Assembly: GCA_029959545.1 (NCBI GenBank)
Contig: JASCPH010000023.1
Coordinates: 1 to 45,391 of the forward strand
DNA length: 45,391 bases
DNA from: Microbacteriaceae bacterium PS02066
GTDB taxonomy: Bacteria; Actinomycetota; Actinomycetes; Actinomycetales; Microbacteriaceae
Reading direction: 5' to 3'
How positions within the stretch are numbered: position 1 is the stretch's first letter; every line of letters begins with the position of its first letter. Below, piece after piece: positions 24,474-33,944 of the stretch. A program made the position numbers and the translations under genes. The notes below the pieces were generated by a model. That model searched no databases, was not told where the DNA came from, and was given only the letters and a program-made list of their open reading frames with translations.

Positions 24474-25931
24474 TCACCAGCTGACGGGAAGGGCCTTGCC
24501 CTCCTCGTAGCCGGCGGCCGACTGCAGCCCCACGAGCGCGCGCTCGTGGAACTCGGGCACCGTCGCCGCCCCCGCGTAGGTGAAGGAGGACCGCACGCCC
24601 GACGTGATCATGTCGAGCAGATCCTCGAGCCCCGGCCGCAGCGGGTCGAGGTAGATCTTCGATGACGAGATCCCCTCGGCGAACAGCTCCTTGCGGGCGA
24701 GCTCGTACGCATCCAGTCCGCCGAACCGCGCATGCACGGCCTTCGTCGAGGCCATGCCCCACGACTCCTTGTAGGCCCGCCCCTGCGCGTCCGCGAACAG
24801 CTCCCCGGGCGCCTCGATCGTCCCGGCGAACCAGGAACCGACCATGACGGATGCGGCACCCGCCGCCAGCGCGAGCGCCACGTCCCGCGGGTAGCGGACG
24901 CCGCCGTCCGCCCACACGTGCGCGCCGAGCTCACGCGCCGCCGACGCGGTCTCCAGCACGGCCGAGAACTGCGGACGTCCGACGGCGGTCATCATGCGCG
25001 TGGTGCACATGGCCCCGGGCCCCACACCGACCTTCAGGATCGACGCGCCCGCGGTGACGAGATCGTGCACGCCATCCGCGGTGACAATGTTGCCCGCCAC
25101 GAGAGGAAGCCCCAGGCCCAGATCCGCGACCGCGCGCAGGGCGCGCAGCATCCCCTCCTGGTGTCCGTGGGCGGTGTCGAGCACGAGCACGTCGGCACCG
25201 GCCGCCGCCAGGGCGCGCGCCTTGGCGGCGACGTCGCCGTTGATGCCGATGGCCGCGGCGACGATCAGACGCCCGTCCGCATCCACCGCCGGGCTGTAGA
25301 GCGTCGAGCGCAGGGCGCTGCGCCGCGAGAGCGTTCCGACGAGATGGCCCCGCTCCACCACGCACACAGTCTCCGCATCCGCCGCGACGATCAGGTCGAA
25401 CGCCTGCCGCGGGTCGGAGACATCGTCCGCGTCGATCGCGACGGGGCGCGCGCGCACGAGGTCGCCCAGGGTCGCATCCGGCAGCGCGGTCGCAAGGCGC
25501 GTGGCGGGCACGACGCCGGCGACGTCGGCGAGGTCGAGGGATGCGGCCGAGGGATCGGCCACGACGATGCCGTATCCCTCCGTCGCGGGCAGGAGCTTGG
25601 CGGCGTCAGCCGCCGTCGCCGTCGGAGGCAGCACGATCGGGGTGTCCCAGCGCACGGGCTGACGCTTCACCCACCGGATGGCGGCATCGAGCTCCTGCAG
25701 CGGCATGTCCTGCGGGAGCACACCGAGCCCGCCACGCCGAGCGAGTGTCGCCGCGAGCCGCGCGCCGGTGACGGAGTTCATGTTCGCCGAGACGAGGGGA
25801 ATGCGCATCGCGGTGCCGTCGCGCGGCGAGAGATCCACGTCCAGTCGGCTCGTCACATCCGAGCGCCGGGGCACCAGGAAGACGTCGGAGTAGGTGAGGT
25901 CGGTCTCGGGTTGCGCGCCGTAGAACTCCAT
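24474..25931 (-). CDS. guaB1: GuaB1-family IMP dehydrogenase-related protein (likely GMP reductase)
   Basis: The 485-residue protein has the IMPDH/GMPR TIM barrel with catalytic Cys309 in GVGPGAMCTTRMMT, a CBS-type insert (about 95-215), VLDTAHGHQ and ADGGVRYPRDVALALAAGA. The N-terminus EFYGAQPETDLTYSDVFLVP and C-terminus ALPVSW are typical of actinobacterial GuaB1. GuaB1 in mycobacteria was shown to act as a GMP reductase (GMP to IMP) rather than an IMP dehydrogenase, so that function is preferred. ATG 25931 sits 8 nt after TACGCT. The eight extra residues upstream in frame are not conserved-looking. Confidence 0.9.
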   Translation of the reverse strand: MEFYGAQPETDLTYSDVFLVPRRSDVTSRLDVDLSPRDGTAMRIPLVSANMNSVTGARLAATLARRGGLGVLPQDMPLQELDAAIRWVKRQPVRWDTPIVLPPTATAADAAKLLPATEGYGIVVADPSAASLDLADVAGVVPATRLATALPDATLGDLVRARPVAIDADDVSDPRQAFDLIVAADAETVCVVERGHLVGTLSRRSALRSTLYSPAVDADGRLIVAAAIGINGDVAAKARALAAAGADVLVLDTAHGHQEGMLRALRAVADLGLGLPLVAGNIVTADGVHDLVTAGASILKVGVGPGAMCTTRMMTAVGRPQFSAVLETASAARELGAHVWADGGVRYPRDVALALAAGAASVMVGSWFAGTIEAPGELFADAQGRAYKESWGMASTKAVHARFGGLDAYELARKELFAEGISSSKIYLDPLRPGLEDLLDMITSGVRSSFTYAGAATVPEFHERALVGLQSAAGYEEGKALPVSW

Positions 25932-25939
25932 GTCTGCAG

Positions 25940-25945
25940 AGCGTA
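25940..25945 (-). promoter_or_regulatory. -10 box of guaB1
   Basis: On the minus strand TACGCT ends 8 nt before ATG 25931, giving a leaderless or near-leaderless mRNA. Confidence 0.5.
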
Positions 25946-26011
25946 CGCCGCCCACACTCCGCCGAGGCTGTCAACCGCGACGCGCCGAGAGCGAACCCTC
26001 GGATACTCGAC

Positions 26012-26017
26012 TAGGCT
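26012..26017 (+). promoter_or_regulatory. Putative -10 of kgd
   Basis: TAGGCT in the guaB1-kgd intergenic region would give a leader of about 65 nt before GTG 26089. Only weak Shine-Dalgarno-like GAGAG precedes that start. Confidence 0.45.
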
Positions 26018-26088
26018 TGCGTGTCGTGCGTGTGGGCCCACGACGGCCCCGCACTGCGGATGAATCTCACGAAAGCGGGCGATCGAGA

Positions 26089-29000
26089 GTGTCGAGCCAG
26101 GTGACGGGCGTCGGAGTATCGAACGAAGGAGAGTTCGGAGCCAATGAATGGCTCGTCGAGGAACTCTACGAACAGTTCCTTGTCGACCGTAACTCGGTCG
26201 ACAAGTCCTGGTGGCCGGTCCTGGAGGCCTACCACTCGCAGGCCGGGTCGGGCGGCGCCGCCAAGGCCGCACCCGCGGCGCCCGCCGCATCCGAGCCTCA
26301 TCCCGTGACCGCACCGATCCCCGTGATCGGCTCGCAGCCGGTCGCGCGCACGACCGGAAAACCGGCCAAGCCGCAGCCGATCCCGGCGCAGGCTCCCAAG
26401 GCGCAGCCCTCAGACCCGGCGGGCGAGGTGCAGGAGGACGTCGTCACCACCCTCAAGGGGATGACGAAGACCCTCGCCGCCAACATGGACGAGTCGCTGA
26501 CGGTGCCCACCGCAACGAGCGTGCGCACGGTCCCGGCGAAGCTGATGATCGACAACCGCATCGTCATCAACAACCACATGTCCCGTACCCGCGGCGGCAA
26601 GGTGAGCTTCACGCACCTCATCGGCTGGGCGCTCATCCAGGCCTTGAAGGAGTTTCCGAGCCAGAACGTCTTCTACGCCGAAGTCGACGGTAAGCCCTCG
26701 GTCGTCGCTCCCGCCCACATCAACCTGGGCATCGCGATCGACCTCCCCAAGCCCGACGGCACGCGCGCGCTCATGGTGCCGTCCATCAAACGCGCCGAGT
26801 CCCTCACGTTCAACGAGTTCCTCGCCTCGTACGAAGACCTCGTCAAGCGCGCCCGCACGAACAAGCTGACGGCGGCCGACTTCCAGGGCACCACGCTCTC
26901 GCTCACCAACCCGGGCGGCATCGGCACCGTGCACTCGGTGCCCCGCCTCATGAAGGGCCAGGGCTGCATCATCGGCGCGGGAGCCCTCGAGTACCCCGCC
27001 GAGTTCCAGGGCTCGAGCGAGAAGACGCTCGTCGAGCTCGGCATCGGCAAGACCATCACGCTCACGAGCACCTACGACCACCGCGTGATCCAGGGCGCCG
27101 GCTCCGGAGAGTTCCTCAAGAAGGTCCACGAGCTGCTGATCGGGCAGCGCGACTTCTACGAGGGCATCTTCGCAGCGCTGCGGATCCCCTACGCCCCCAT
27201 CCACTGGGCCAGCGACATCAACGTCGACCTGGCGGAGCGCATCGACAAGGGCGCGCGCGTCCAGGAACTCATCAACTCGTATCGGGTGCGCGGCCACCTG
27301 ATGGCCGACATCGATCCGCTCGAGTACGTGCAGCGCACGCACCCGGACCTCGAAATCGAGAGCCACGGACTCACCTTCTGGGACCTCGACCGCGAGTTCG
27401 TGGTCGGCGGCTTCGGCGGCAAGCGCCAGATGAAGCTCCGCGACATCCTCGGCGTGCTGCGCGACTCCTACTGCCGCACTCTCGGCATCGAGTACATGCA
27501 CATCCAGGACCCGGTGCAGCGCAAGTGGTTCCAGGACAACGTCGAGGTGAAGTACCAGAAGCCCGGTCACGACGAGCAGCTGCGCATCCTCTCCAAGCTC
27601 AACCAGGCCGAGGCGTTCGAGACGTTCCTGCAGACCAAGTACGTGGGCCAGAAGCGGTTCAGCCTCGAGGGCAGCGAGTCGGTCATTCCGCTGCTCGATG
27701 AGATCCTGCAGGGCGCAGCCTCTGCGGGCCTCGACGGCGCCGCCATCGGTATGGCTCACCGCGGCCGCCTGAACGTGCTGACCAACGTCGCGGGCAAGAC
27801 CTACGGCCAGGTCTTCCGCGAGTTCGAGGGCACGAGCCTGCCCGGCAACAAGCGCGGCTCGGGCGATGTGAAGTACCACCTGGGCACCGAGGGCACGTTC
27901 CAGTCGGATGCGGGCACGGAGCTTCCCGTGATCCTCGCGGCCAACCCCTCCCACCTCGAGACCGTCGACGGTGTGCTCGAGGGAATCGTCCGCGCCAAGC
28001 AGGACCGCAAGCCCATCGGCACCTTCGCCTGGCTGCCGATCCTCGTCCACGGCGACGCGGCCTTCGCCGGCCAGGGCGTCGTCGTCGAGACGCTGCAGAT
28101 GTCGCAGCTGCGCGGGTACCGCACCGGTGGCACCGTGCACGTCGTCATCAACAACCAGCTCGGATTCACGACGCTGCCCGTAGACGGACGCACCTCCGTC
28201 TACGCGACGGATGTGGCCAAGACCATCCAGGCCCCCATCCTGCACGTGAACGGCGACGACCCGGAGGCCGTCGTGCGCGCGGCCGAGCTCGCCTTCCGGT
28301 ACCGCCAGGAGTTCCACCGCGACATCGTCATCGATCTCGTCAGCTACCGCCGCCGTGGTCACAACGAGGGCGACGACCCGTCGATGACGCAGCCGCTCAT
28401 GACGAACCTCGTCGAGGCGAAGCGTTCGGTCCGCAGGCTCTACACGGAGTCGCTCGTCGGTCGCGGCGACATCACCGAGGAAGAGTACGAGCAGGCCAAG
28501 CGCGACTTCCAGGGCCGCCTGGAGGTGGCGTTCGCCGAAACGCACGAGGCGGAGACCGGCACCCACCCGGTGGTGACCGAGAGCGTCGAGGTCGAGCGGG
28601 CCGTGGGCGAACCCGAGACCACGGGCGTGTCCACGGATGTCGTGCATCTCATCGGCGACGCCTTCGTGAACAAGCCCGACGGCTTCACGGTGCACGCCAA
28701 GCTGCAGCAGCTGCTCGACAAGCGGCACACCATGAGTCGCTCCGGCGGTATCGACTGGGCCTTCGGCGAGCTGCTCGCGTTCGGCTCGCTCCTCGTCGAA
28801 GGAACGCCGGTGCGCCTGGCGGGCCAGGACTCCCGCCGCGGCACCTTCGTGCAGCGCCACGCCGTCTTCCACGACCGCGACAACGGTCAGGAATGGCTGC
28901 CGCTGACGAATCTCAGCGAGGGCCAGGGGCGCTTCTTCGTCTACGACTCGCTGCTCAGCGAGTACGCGGCCGTCGCGTTCGAGTACGGGTACTCGGTGGA

Positions 29001-29772
29001 GCGGCCGGATGCGCTGGTGCTGTGGGAGGCGCAATTCGGCGACTTTGCCAACGGTGCCCAGACCGTGATCGACACCTACCTCTCGTCCGCAGACCAGAAG
29101 TGGGGCCAGCAGTCGAGCGTCGTCCTACTGCTCCCGCACGGCTACGAGGGCGCCGGCCCCGACCACTCGTCCGCGCGCATCGAGCGTTTCTTGCAGATGT
29201 GCGCCCAGGACAACATGACGGTCGCGCGTCCGTCGACGCCCGCGTCCTACTTCCACCTGCTGCGCCGCCAGGCCTACGCCCAGCCGCGCCGCCCGCTCGT
29301 GGTGTTCACCCCGAAGGCCATGCTGCGTCTGCGCGACGCGGTCAGCCCGGTCGAGGCGTTCACGCAGGGCAAGTTCGAGCCGGTGCTGGACGACGAGCGC
29401 GGCATCGACAAGAACGCCGTCACGCGGGTGCTGCTGCACGCCGGCAAGATCCACTGGGATCTGCGCTCGGAGCTGGACAAGAACCCCGACGACCGTGTCG
29501 CGCTGGTCCGTGTGGAGCAGTACTACCCCGCCCCGATCGACGAGCTGAACGCCGTCATCGACAGCTATCCGAACGCGGAGCTCGTATGGGTCCAGGAAGA
29601 GCCCGAGAACCAGGGCGCATGGCCCTTCATCGCGCTCGAGGTCGTCAAGCACCTGCACGACCGTACGATCCGTGTCGTCTCGCGGGCCGCATCCGCCTCA
29701 CCCGCTGCCGGCTCCGCGAAGATGCACCAGATCGAGCAGGCGGAACTCCTGCGCCGCGCGCTCATGTTCTGA
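26089..29772 (+). CDS. kgd: Multifunctional 2-oxoglutarate metabolism enzyme (E1/E2-like 2-oxoglutarate dehydrogenase component)
   Basis: The protein of about 1227 residues has the actinobacterial fused architecture. An N-terminal E1 helix (ANEWLVEELYEQFLVDRNSVDKSWWPVLE) is followed by an Ala/Pro-rich linker, an E2-type acyltransferase core (about 115-330, with the active-site motif TYDHRVIQGAGSGEFLKK), and a full E1 thiamine-diphosphate part (GMAHRGRLNVL, HGDAAFAGQGVVVE, the GQDSRRGTFVQRHAVFHD loop). No lipoyl domain is present; it is supplied by a separate E2. It decarboxylates 2-oxoglutarate in the TCA cycle and in mycobacteria also makes 2-hydroxy-3-oxoadipate. GTG 26089 gives the expected N-terminus; the longer upstream frame reads as leader sequence. 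Confidence 0.95.
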   Translation: MSSQVTGVGVSNEGEFGANEWLVEELYEQFLVDRNSVDKSWWPVLEAYHSQAGSGGAAKAAPAAPAASEPHPVTAPIPVIGSQPVARTTGKPAKPQPIPAQAPKAQPSDPAGEVQEDVVTTLKGMTKTLAANMDESLTVPTATSVRTVPAKLMIDNRIVINNHMSRTRGGKVSFTHLIGWALIQALKEFPSQNVFYAEVDGKPSVVAPAHINLGIAIDLPKPDGTRALMVPSIKRAESLTFNEFLASYEDLVKRARTNKLTAADFQGTTLSLTNPGGIGTVHSVPRLMKGQGCIIGAGALEYPAEFQGSSEKTLVELGIGKTITLTSTYDHRVIQGAGSGEFLKKVHELLIGQRDFYEGIFAALRIPYAPIHWASDINVDLAERIDKGARVQELINSYRVRGHLMADIDPLEYVQRTHPDLEIESHGLTFWDLDREFVVGGFGGKRQMKLRDILGVLRDSYCRTLGIEYMHIQDPVQRKWFQDNVEVKYQKPGHDEQLRILSKLNQAEAFETFLQTKYVGQKRFSLEGSESVIPLLDEILQGAASAGLDGAAIGMAHRGRLNVLTNVAGKTYGQVFREFEGTSLPGNKRGSGDVKYHLGTEGTFQSDAGTELPVILAANPSHLETVDGVLEGIVRAKQDRKPIGTFAWLPILVHGDAAFAGQGVVVETLQMSQLRGYRTGGTVHVVINNQLGFTTLPVDGRTSVYATDVAKTIQAPILHVNGDDPEAVVRAAELAFRYRQEFHRDIVIDLVSYRRRGHNEGDDPSMTQPLMTNLVEAKRSVRRLYTESLVGRGDITEEEYEQAKRDFQGRLEVAFAETHEAETGTHPVVTESVEVERAVGEPETTGVSTDVVHLIGDAFVNKPDGFTVHAKLQQLLDKRHTMSRSGGIDWAFGELLAFGSLLVEGTPVRLAGQDSRRGTFVQRHAVFHDRDNGQEWLPLTNLSEGQGRFFVYDSLLSEYAAVAFEYGYSVERPDALVLWEAQFGDFANGAQTVIDTYLSSADQKWGQQSSVVLLLPHGYEGAGPDHSSARIERFLQMCAQDNMTVARPSTPASYFHLLRRQAYAQPRRPLVVFTPKAMLRLRDAVSPVEAFTQGKFEPVLDDERGIDKNAVTRVLLHAGKIHWDLRSELDKNPDDRVALVRVEQYYPAPIDELNAVIDSYPNAELVWVQEEPENQGAWPFIALEVVKHLHDRTIRVVSRAASASPAAGSAKMHQIEQAELLRRALMF

Positions 29773-29779
29773 GTCCGAT

Positions 29780-29823
29780 CATGTGAAGGCGGGCCCTGGG
29801 ATTCCGGGGCCCGCCTTCACATG
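29780..29823. terminator. Bidirectional terminator between kgd and the esterase gene
   Basis: A perfect 17-bp stem (CATGTGAAGGCGGGCCC, 29780-29796, complement 29807-29823) with a 10-nt loop, 7 nt after the kgd stop and 11 nt before the convergent esterase stop. It can serve both genes. Confidence 0.9.
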
Positions 29824-29834
29824 TGCGCAGAAGC

Positions 29835-31136
29835 TCACCCCGTCGCGGGCGCCGCGAGCCCGAGACGGGGCGCTAGTGCGCCGATCGCGTAGTCGAGTCC
29901 CTTCTGGAGCACGGGACCCGTGTGTCCCTCCCCCGGGATGGTCTCGGTGAGCACCGCGAACCCGGCCGCGTGTGCACGCGCGGCATTCGCCACCTGTCCC
30001 GGGCCGAACTGTCCGTCCTGCTCCCCGTGCGTGAAGACGGCCGCATGTCCGTCGTACTGGCCCGGATGGGCGGCGAGCAGAGCAGCCGGGGTAGCGGCGT
30101 CGAACGCTGCTCGATTCCCGCCGAAGACGTCCTTGACGGTCTGATCGACGTGTTCCGAGCCGGGGTACTCGTTGCCCGAGATGTCCATGATGTTGCCCCA
30201 GGTCTGCGGGAACTGGGCGCCATACGTGAGAGCGCACGCTCCCCCGTTCGAGTAACCGCCGATGACCCAGTACGCCGGGTCGTCGACGATGTTCAGGTGC
30301 GCCCGCGCGTATGCGGGGACATCGACGTTGAGATACGTCGAGACCTTCCCGTACGTCGCGGAATCCGCGCACGCGGGGTCCACGTTGACCGAGCCGAGTT
30401 GATCGGCGACGATCGCGATCGGGGCGAGTCCGTTGTGCGCGGCGGCGAAGGCATCGAGGCTCTTGGCCAGCACAGTCGGGTCGGGAGTGCCGGGCTGGCC
30501 CATCATGAACACCAACAGCGGAAGGCGCGGCGGGTTCGGAACGAGAGCCGCGGGCGGCAGGTACAACGCCGCATCTCGCGCCTGGAAGCCGGTCGCGGGG
30601 ATCCTCTGGTCGCCCGACAGCGCGCTCACCCGGCCCGTCGACGGCATGCCGGCGGGCGGTGTCCACGTCTGGTAGAGGGTGGCGGCGTCACCCGACGCGG
30701 CAGAGGTTCCGGGCAGCGGTGCGCTATCCAACGCCTGAATGCCGAGAATCGCCGCGAGGTTGCCGGTGAGCCCATAGGCGGCGTTGACGCTCAGCCCCAT
30801 TCCGATCGCACCGGCGACGATCAGCAACCCCGCCACCACCCGACGCCACCACGGCCGGATGAACAGTCCCGCCGCGCCCATGGCCGCTGTTGCGACGCCC
30901 ACCGCGATCCATACGGCGGCATGCACCGGAAGGGGACCCTGAAACACGTCCCACGCCTCAAGGAGGTGGGCACCGGCGTAGCCGATGACGGCGCCCACCG
31001 CCGCGGCGATCAGCAGACGGCGGATGCGGCGTGGCGGCACGACGAGCAGGACGAGCGCGCACACGGCGACGAACGACCAGACGACCCATCGCGGCGGGCT
31101 GTTGATGAGTTCGAGTGTCAGCAGCCACTGGATCAT
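29835..31136 (-). CDS. Membrane-anchored alpha/beta-hydrolase (esterase), partner of the MprF-like protein
   Basis: The 433-residue protein has four N-terminal TM segments (first about 130 residues), followed by an extracytoplasmic esterase-D-like domain. The nucleophile elbow is GGYSNGGACAL, LLVFMMGQPG forms the oxyanion-side strand, and the His is probably in IPGEGHTGPVL. The ATG overlaps the stop of the MprF-like gene by 4 nt (ATGA), so the two are coupled. In Corynebacterium and Enterococcus, aminoacyl-phosphatidylglycerol synthases have partner hydrolases that remove the amino acid; an equivalent role is inferred here but not proven. Confidence 0.8.
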   Translation of the reverse strand: MIQWLLTLELINSPPRWVVWSFVAVCALVLLVVPPRRIRRLLIAAAVGAVIGYAGAHLLEAWDVFQGPLPVHAAVWIAVGVATAAMGAAGLFIRPWWRRVVAGLLIVAGAIGMGLSVNAAYGLTGNLAAILGIQALDSAPLPGTSAASGDAATLYQTWTPPAGMPSTGRVSALSGDQRIPATGFQARDAALYLPPAALVPNPPRLPLLVFMMGQPGTPDPTVLAKSLDAFAAAHNGLAPIAIVADQLGSVNVDPACADSATYGKVSTYLNVDVPAYARAHLNIVDDPAYWVIGGYSNGGACALTYGAQFPQTWGNIMDISGNEYPGSEHVDQTVKDVFGGNRAAFDAATPAALLAAHPGQYDGHAAVFTHGEQDGQFGPGQVANAARAHAAGFAVLTETIPGEGHTGPVLQKGLDYAIGALAPRLGLAAPATG

Positions 31137-33622
31137 CTGCCTCCTCCTCGAGCACTGCGCAGCAGCGCCAGCACATCACGAACAGTAGCGTCGGGCAGGT
31201 AGGCCCGACCGATCGCGGTGCCGATCCGCGGGAGATCGACCGGGTCGCCGTAGGCCAGCCAGATCGTGCGATACCGAGGATGGAACTTCCGTTTGAACCG
31301 GAAGAGAGAGTCGAACCCGTACGCGGGCTCGAGGGTCTGAGCCAGCCAGCCGAGCACTCCCGAGAGGATCGTCGTGTCGCCGGGCGCCTCGACGTCGGGT
31401 TTTACCGCCATCGGAGCGCCCGAAAGGCTGAGCTCCCCCACCCCGTCGGCCGCGGCCTGCTGGGCCGCACGTGCGATCGCGAACTCCATCAGGCCGTTGG
31501 GCCCGTCGGCGCGACGGCGCATGAAATCGAGCGTCCATCCGCTCCGCACGCCGTCACGCCAGGAGGGCATCCAGCTCGTCACGACCTGGATGCGGTCGGC
31601 GTCGTCGACCGCGAGCAGCAACGCCACTTCCGGGTCGGTGATCTCCTCCAAGGTGCCCAGGGTGAACCCCATCTCCGGCAATGCCTTGTCAGCGACCCAT
31701 TGCTCGTCGATCTCGCGGATCTGCGAACGCTCGGCGGTGCTGAGGTCGGCCCACCGCGTCCAGACCGCCGTCATGCCCTCTCGTTCCGCGCGGGTGACGG
31801 GCTGGCGCACCTTCTGCCACTGCTTGCCCTCGAGGGTCACCTCGAAGGCGACCAGCACGGTCTCCTCCCCCACGGAGACGTACTTCCATCCCATGTCGTC
31901 GAAGACCGGAAGTGCGTCGTCGTGGATGCTGTAGAACGCCGCCGTCCACCCCGACTCTGCGCAGAAGTCGACGAAGCCCCTGATGGCCCGCGCCTGATCT
32001 CCGTGCGGTGCGAGCGGGTCGCCGACCGCCAGGGCGACGTCACCCACGAGCCGGTACGCGACCGCGCAGGCGCGGTCCGCGCTGTACCAGTAGCGCGTTC
32101 CGCGCCAGGTTCCGAGAAACGAGAGGGTCCCGCCGCCGCGGCGCAGCAGGTCTCGGTAAAGGCGCGCGTCCGCATCCTCGGGCGGGCGGACGCTTCGGTA
32201 GAGGAGGACGAGAGCAAGCACCACGATCGCCCAGAACACAACGCCCACCCACTGATAGATCCACAGCGCCGCGCCGTGACGCGGGAAGGGCGGCTGTCCG
32301 ATGCCCTGCAGGAAGGCGGGCGGCACGAACCTGCGCCACGACTCGACCACGATGTCCGTGAGCGTCGGAGTGACATCGAACGACTTCCGGAGCAGGGTCT
32401 CGCTCACCACGAAGACGGCGCCGCAGGCGAGAAACGCGATCAGCACGGTCGCCGCGAACGTCCGCGCGGCGTGGCGGGTCGCACGCACCGGGAACCGGTG
32501 GCGCACGAGGATCAGGGTCGTGGCGCTCGCGACGGGCACACCGATGGAGGCGACCGCCCACAGCGCGTACTCGAGCCCGGACCCATCGGCCCAGGGCTCG
32601 ATGGCCAACTCGCCGCTGACCAGCGCGTAGAGGGCGAGGATGGCCAGCACGCCCTGGACGGCCACGGCGAGGACCAGGCCCGCCCGGCGTCCGCGTCGAA
32701 GACCCAGCGCGGCCACGACCAGCAGCGCGAGCGGGACGAGGGCGAGGAGCACGGGACCGACGCCGCGCGTGAGCACGAGCGCGAACTCGTGGTCGCACAC
32801 CGGTCGGTAACTCACCTCGCACCGATCGACGAGGTGCTCGTCGAAGGCGAGGAACGACGAGGCCACGAGGGAGAACGGGCCCCGACCGCCGCCGGCGATC
32901 ACCGCGGCGAGCGGCCCGAGTCCGGTGATCGCCACGAGCACCGCCATGAGGGCACGCACCTCGCGCGACGAGGATCGATGCCAGTCCAGCCGCGGCCTCC
33001 GCCGCGCCAGGAGCGAGCCCGCCGCAAGGCCCAGCAGGGCTGCGATCAACCGATACCAGGAGTCGGCGTCGCCCGCGTAGAGCGCGAACATGACGACGGT
33101 GGCGAGCGCGACGAGTCTGATGCGCCGCCGCCAGAGTGCGGACGCGAGCGCGGATGCCGCCAACACGGCAGCGAAGATCCCCATCGATGGATCCAGGACG
33201 GGATCGTTCGATTCCAGGGGGCGCAGGTCGTCGAGACCCCACAGCGCGGCGTGCGTGGTCGCGCCGAGAAGGATCGAGAGGATCCCGCCGGACACGAAGA
33301 CGATCGCGGATCGCAGGTGGCCCAGCAGCGACTCCGCGTACGCGAATGCCGTGAGGACGAGCAGAAGGCTGAGGAAGACCTCGACCGTCGAATCGGGCAC
33401 CACGAGCGCGGTGAGGATGGACCACCACCGGCCGTCGGCGAGCGCGGCCGCGCCACTGCCCCAGGCCGTGGCATCCGCTCCCCAGAGGGAGCCGGTGGCG
33501 AGCGACGCGGCCAGGACGAGGGCGGCGAGGCCGAGGGTGACCGGATGACGCACCGCGTACCGACGCACCTGCGCCGCCGTGATCACGTGGCGCCGAGCGC
33601 GCGACGAGTCCGCCTGTGACAC
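31133..33622 (-). CDS. Aminoacyl-phosphatidylglycerol synthase-like membrane protein (DUF2156/MprF C-terminal domain)
   Basis: The 829-residue protein has about ten TM segments in residues 1-470, the first six rhomboid-like in arrangement. The cytosolic DUF2156 GNAT-like domain that in MprF and AlaPGS moves an aminoacyl group from tRNA to phosphatidylglycerol follows (about 470-810; landmarks YRLVGDVALAVGDPLAPHGD, FYSIHDDALPVFDDMGWK, GFTLGTLEEI, GWTLDFMRRR, KRKFHPRYRTIWLAY). Such lipid modification lowers the envelope's negative charge and gives resistance to cationic peptides. Whether Lys, Ala or another residue is used is not readable. GTG 33622 follows GGGAGG; GTG 33634 is a less supported alternative. 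Confidence 0.85.
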   Translation of the reverse strand: MSQADSSRARRHVITAAQVRRYAVRHPVTLGLAALVLAASLATGSLWGADATAWGSGAAALADGRWWSILTALVVPDSTVEVFLSLLLVLTAFAYAESLLGHLRSAIVFVSGGILSILLGATTHAALWGLDDLRPLESNDPVLDPSMGIFAAVLAASALASALWRRRIRLVALATVVMFALYAGDADSWYRLIAALLGLAAGSLLARRRPRLDWHRSSSREVRALMAVLVAITGLGPLAAVIAGGGRGPFSLVASSFLAFDEHLVDRCEVSYRPVCDHEFALVLTRGVGPVLLALVPLALLVVAALGLRRGRRAGLVLAVAVQGVLAILALYALVSGELAIEPWADGSGLEYALWAVASIGVPVASATTLILVRHRFPVRATRHAARTFAATVLIAFLACGAVFVVSETLLRKSFDVTPTLTDIVVESWRRFVPPAFLQGIGQPPFPRHGAALWIYQWVGVVFWAIVVLALVLLYRSVRPPEDADARLYRDLLRRGGGTLSFLGTWRGTRYWYSADRACAVAYRLVGDVALAVGDPLAPHGDQARAIRGFVDFCAESGWTAAFYSIHDDALPVFDDMGWKYVSVGEETVLVAFEVTLEGKQWQKVRQPVTRAEREGMTAVWTRWADLSTAERSQIREIDEQWVADKALPEMGFTLGTLEEITDPEVALLLAVDDADRIQVVTSWMPSWRDGVRSGWTLDFMRRRADGPNGLMEFAIARAAQQAAADGVGELSLSGAPMAVKPDVEAPGDTTILSGVLGWLAQTLEPAYGFDSLFRFKRKFHPRYRTIWLAYGDPVDLPRIGTAIGRAYLPDATVRDVLALLRSARGGGR

Positions 33623-33654
33623 GCGACCTCCCACGGACTCAGAGTGCCGCCGTC

Positions 33655-33660
33655 ACCCTA
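33655..33660 (-). promoter_or_regulatory. Putative -10 of the aminoacyl-lipid operon
   Basis: On the minus strand TAGGGT lies about 32 nt before GTG 33622, giving a short leader that contains the GGGAGG site. Confidence 0.45.
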
Positions 33661-33698
33661 TCGATCGGGGATGGTCCACGGGAGCAGAACTCTGTGCG

Positions 33699-33944
33699 TC
33701 AGTGATGAGTCGCCTGTGCGGCGCGGAGCCGCTCGAGCACCTGGCCGCGAAGCTGGTCGGGCGCCGTCTCCTTACACGCCCTCGCGACGACCTCGGTGAG
33801 CGTGGTCGCCACGAGCGCCTCGTCGCGGCACTCCGCGCAGGTCTCGAGGTGCGCGCGGATATCGCTGTGCTCCACATGGCACATCTCGTTGCGCAGGTAC
33901 TCCTCGAGATCGCGCCGGGCCTTCTCGCAGCCGCAGTCGGTCAT
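33699..33944 (-). CDS. rsrA: Zinc-binding redox-sensing anti-sigma factor (RsrA/RshA)
   Basis: The 81-residue ZAS protein has the Zn/redox motif HLETCAEC (His32, Cys36, Cys39). Cys6 is placed like Streptomyces RsrA Cys11, the trigger disulfide partner. In the family, oxidation expels zinc and frees SigR. ATG 33944 overlaps the sigma gene stop by 4 nt (ATGA), the usual coupling that keeps the two proteins in balance. Two further cysteines (Cys4, Cys22) are present. Confidence 0.92.
   Translation of the reverse strand: MTDCGCEKARRDLEEYLRNEMCHVEHSDIRAHLETCAECRDEALVATTLTEVVARACKETAPDQLRGQVLERLRAAQATHH

Noticed and set aside
24474..25931. Annotation as IMP dehydrogenase
   Set aside because: N- and C-terminal features match GuaB1, which has GMP reductase activity in mycobacteria; the canonical guaB is expected elsewhere.
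26410..29034. 874-codon open frame antisense to kgd
   Set aside because: High-GC codon shadow of a well-recognised gene; composition is Arg/Val/Asp-Leu repeats without domains.
31115..33619. 834-codon open frame antisense to the aminoacyl-lipid synthase gene
   Set aside because: Low-complexity Arg/His/Asp-rich translation and no motif; the minus-strand gene has clear TM and DUF2156 landmarks.
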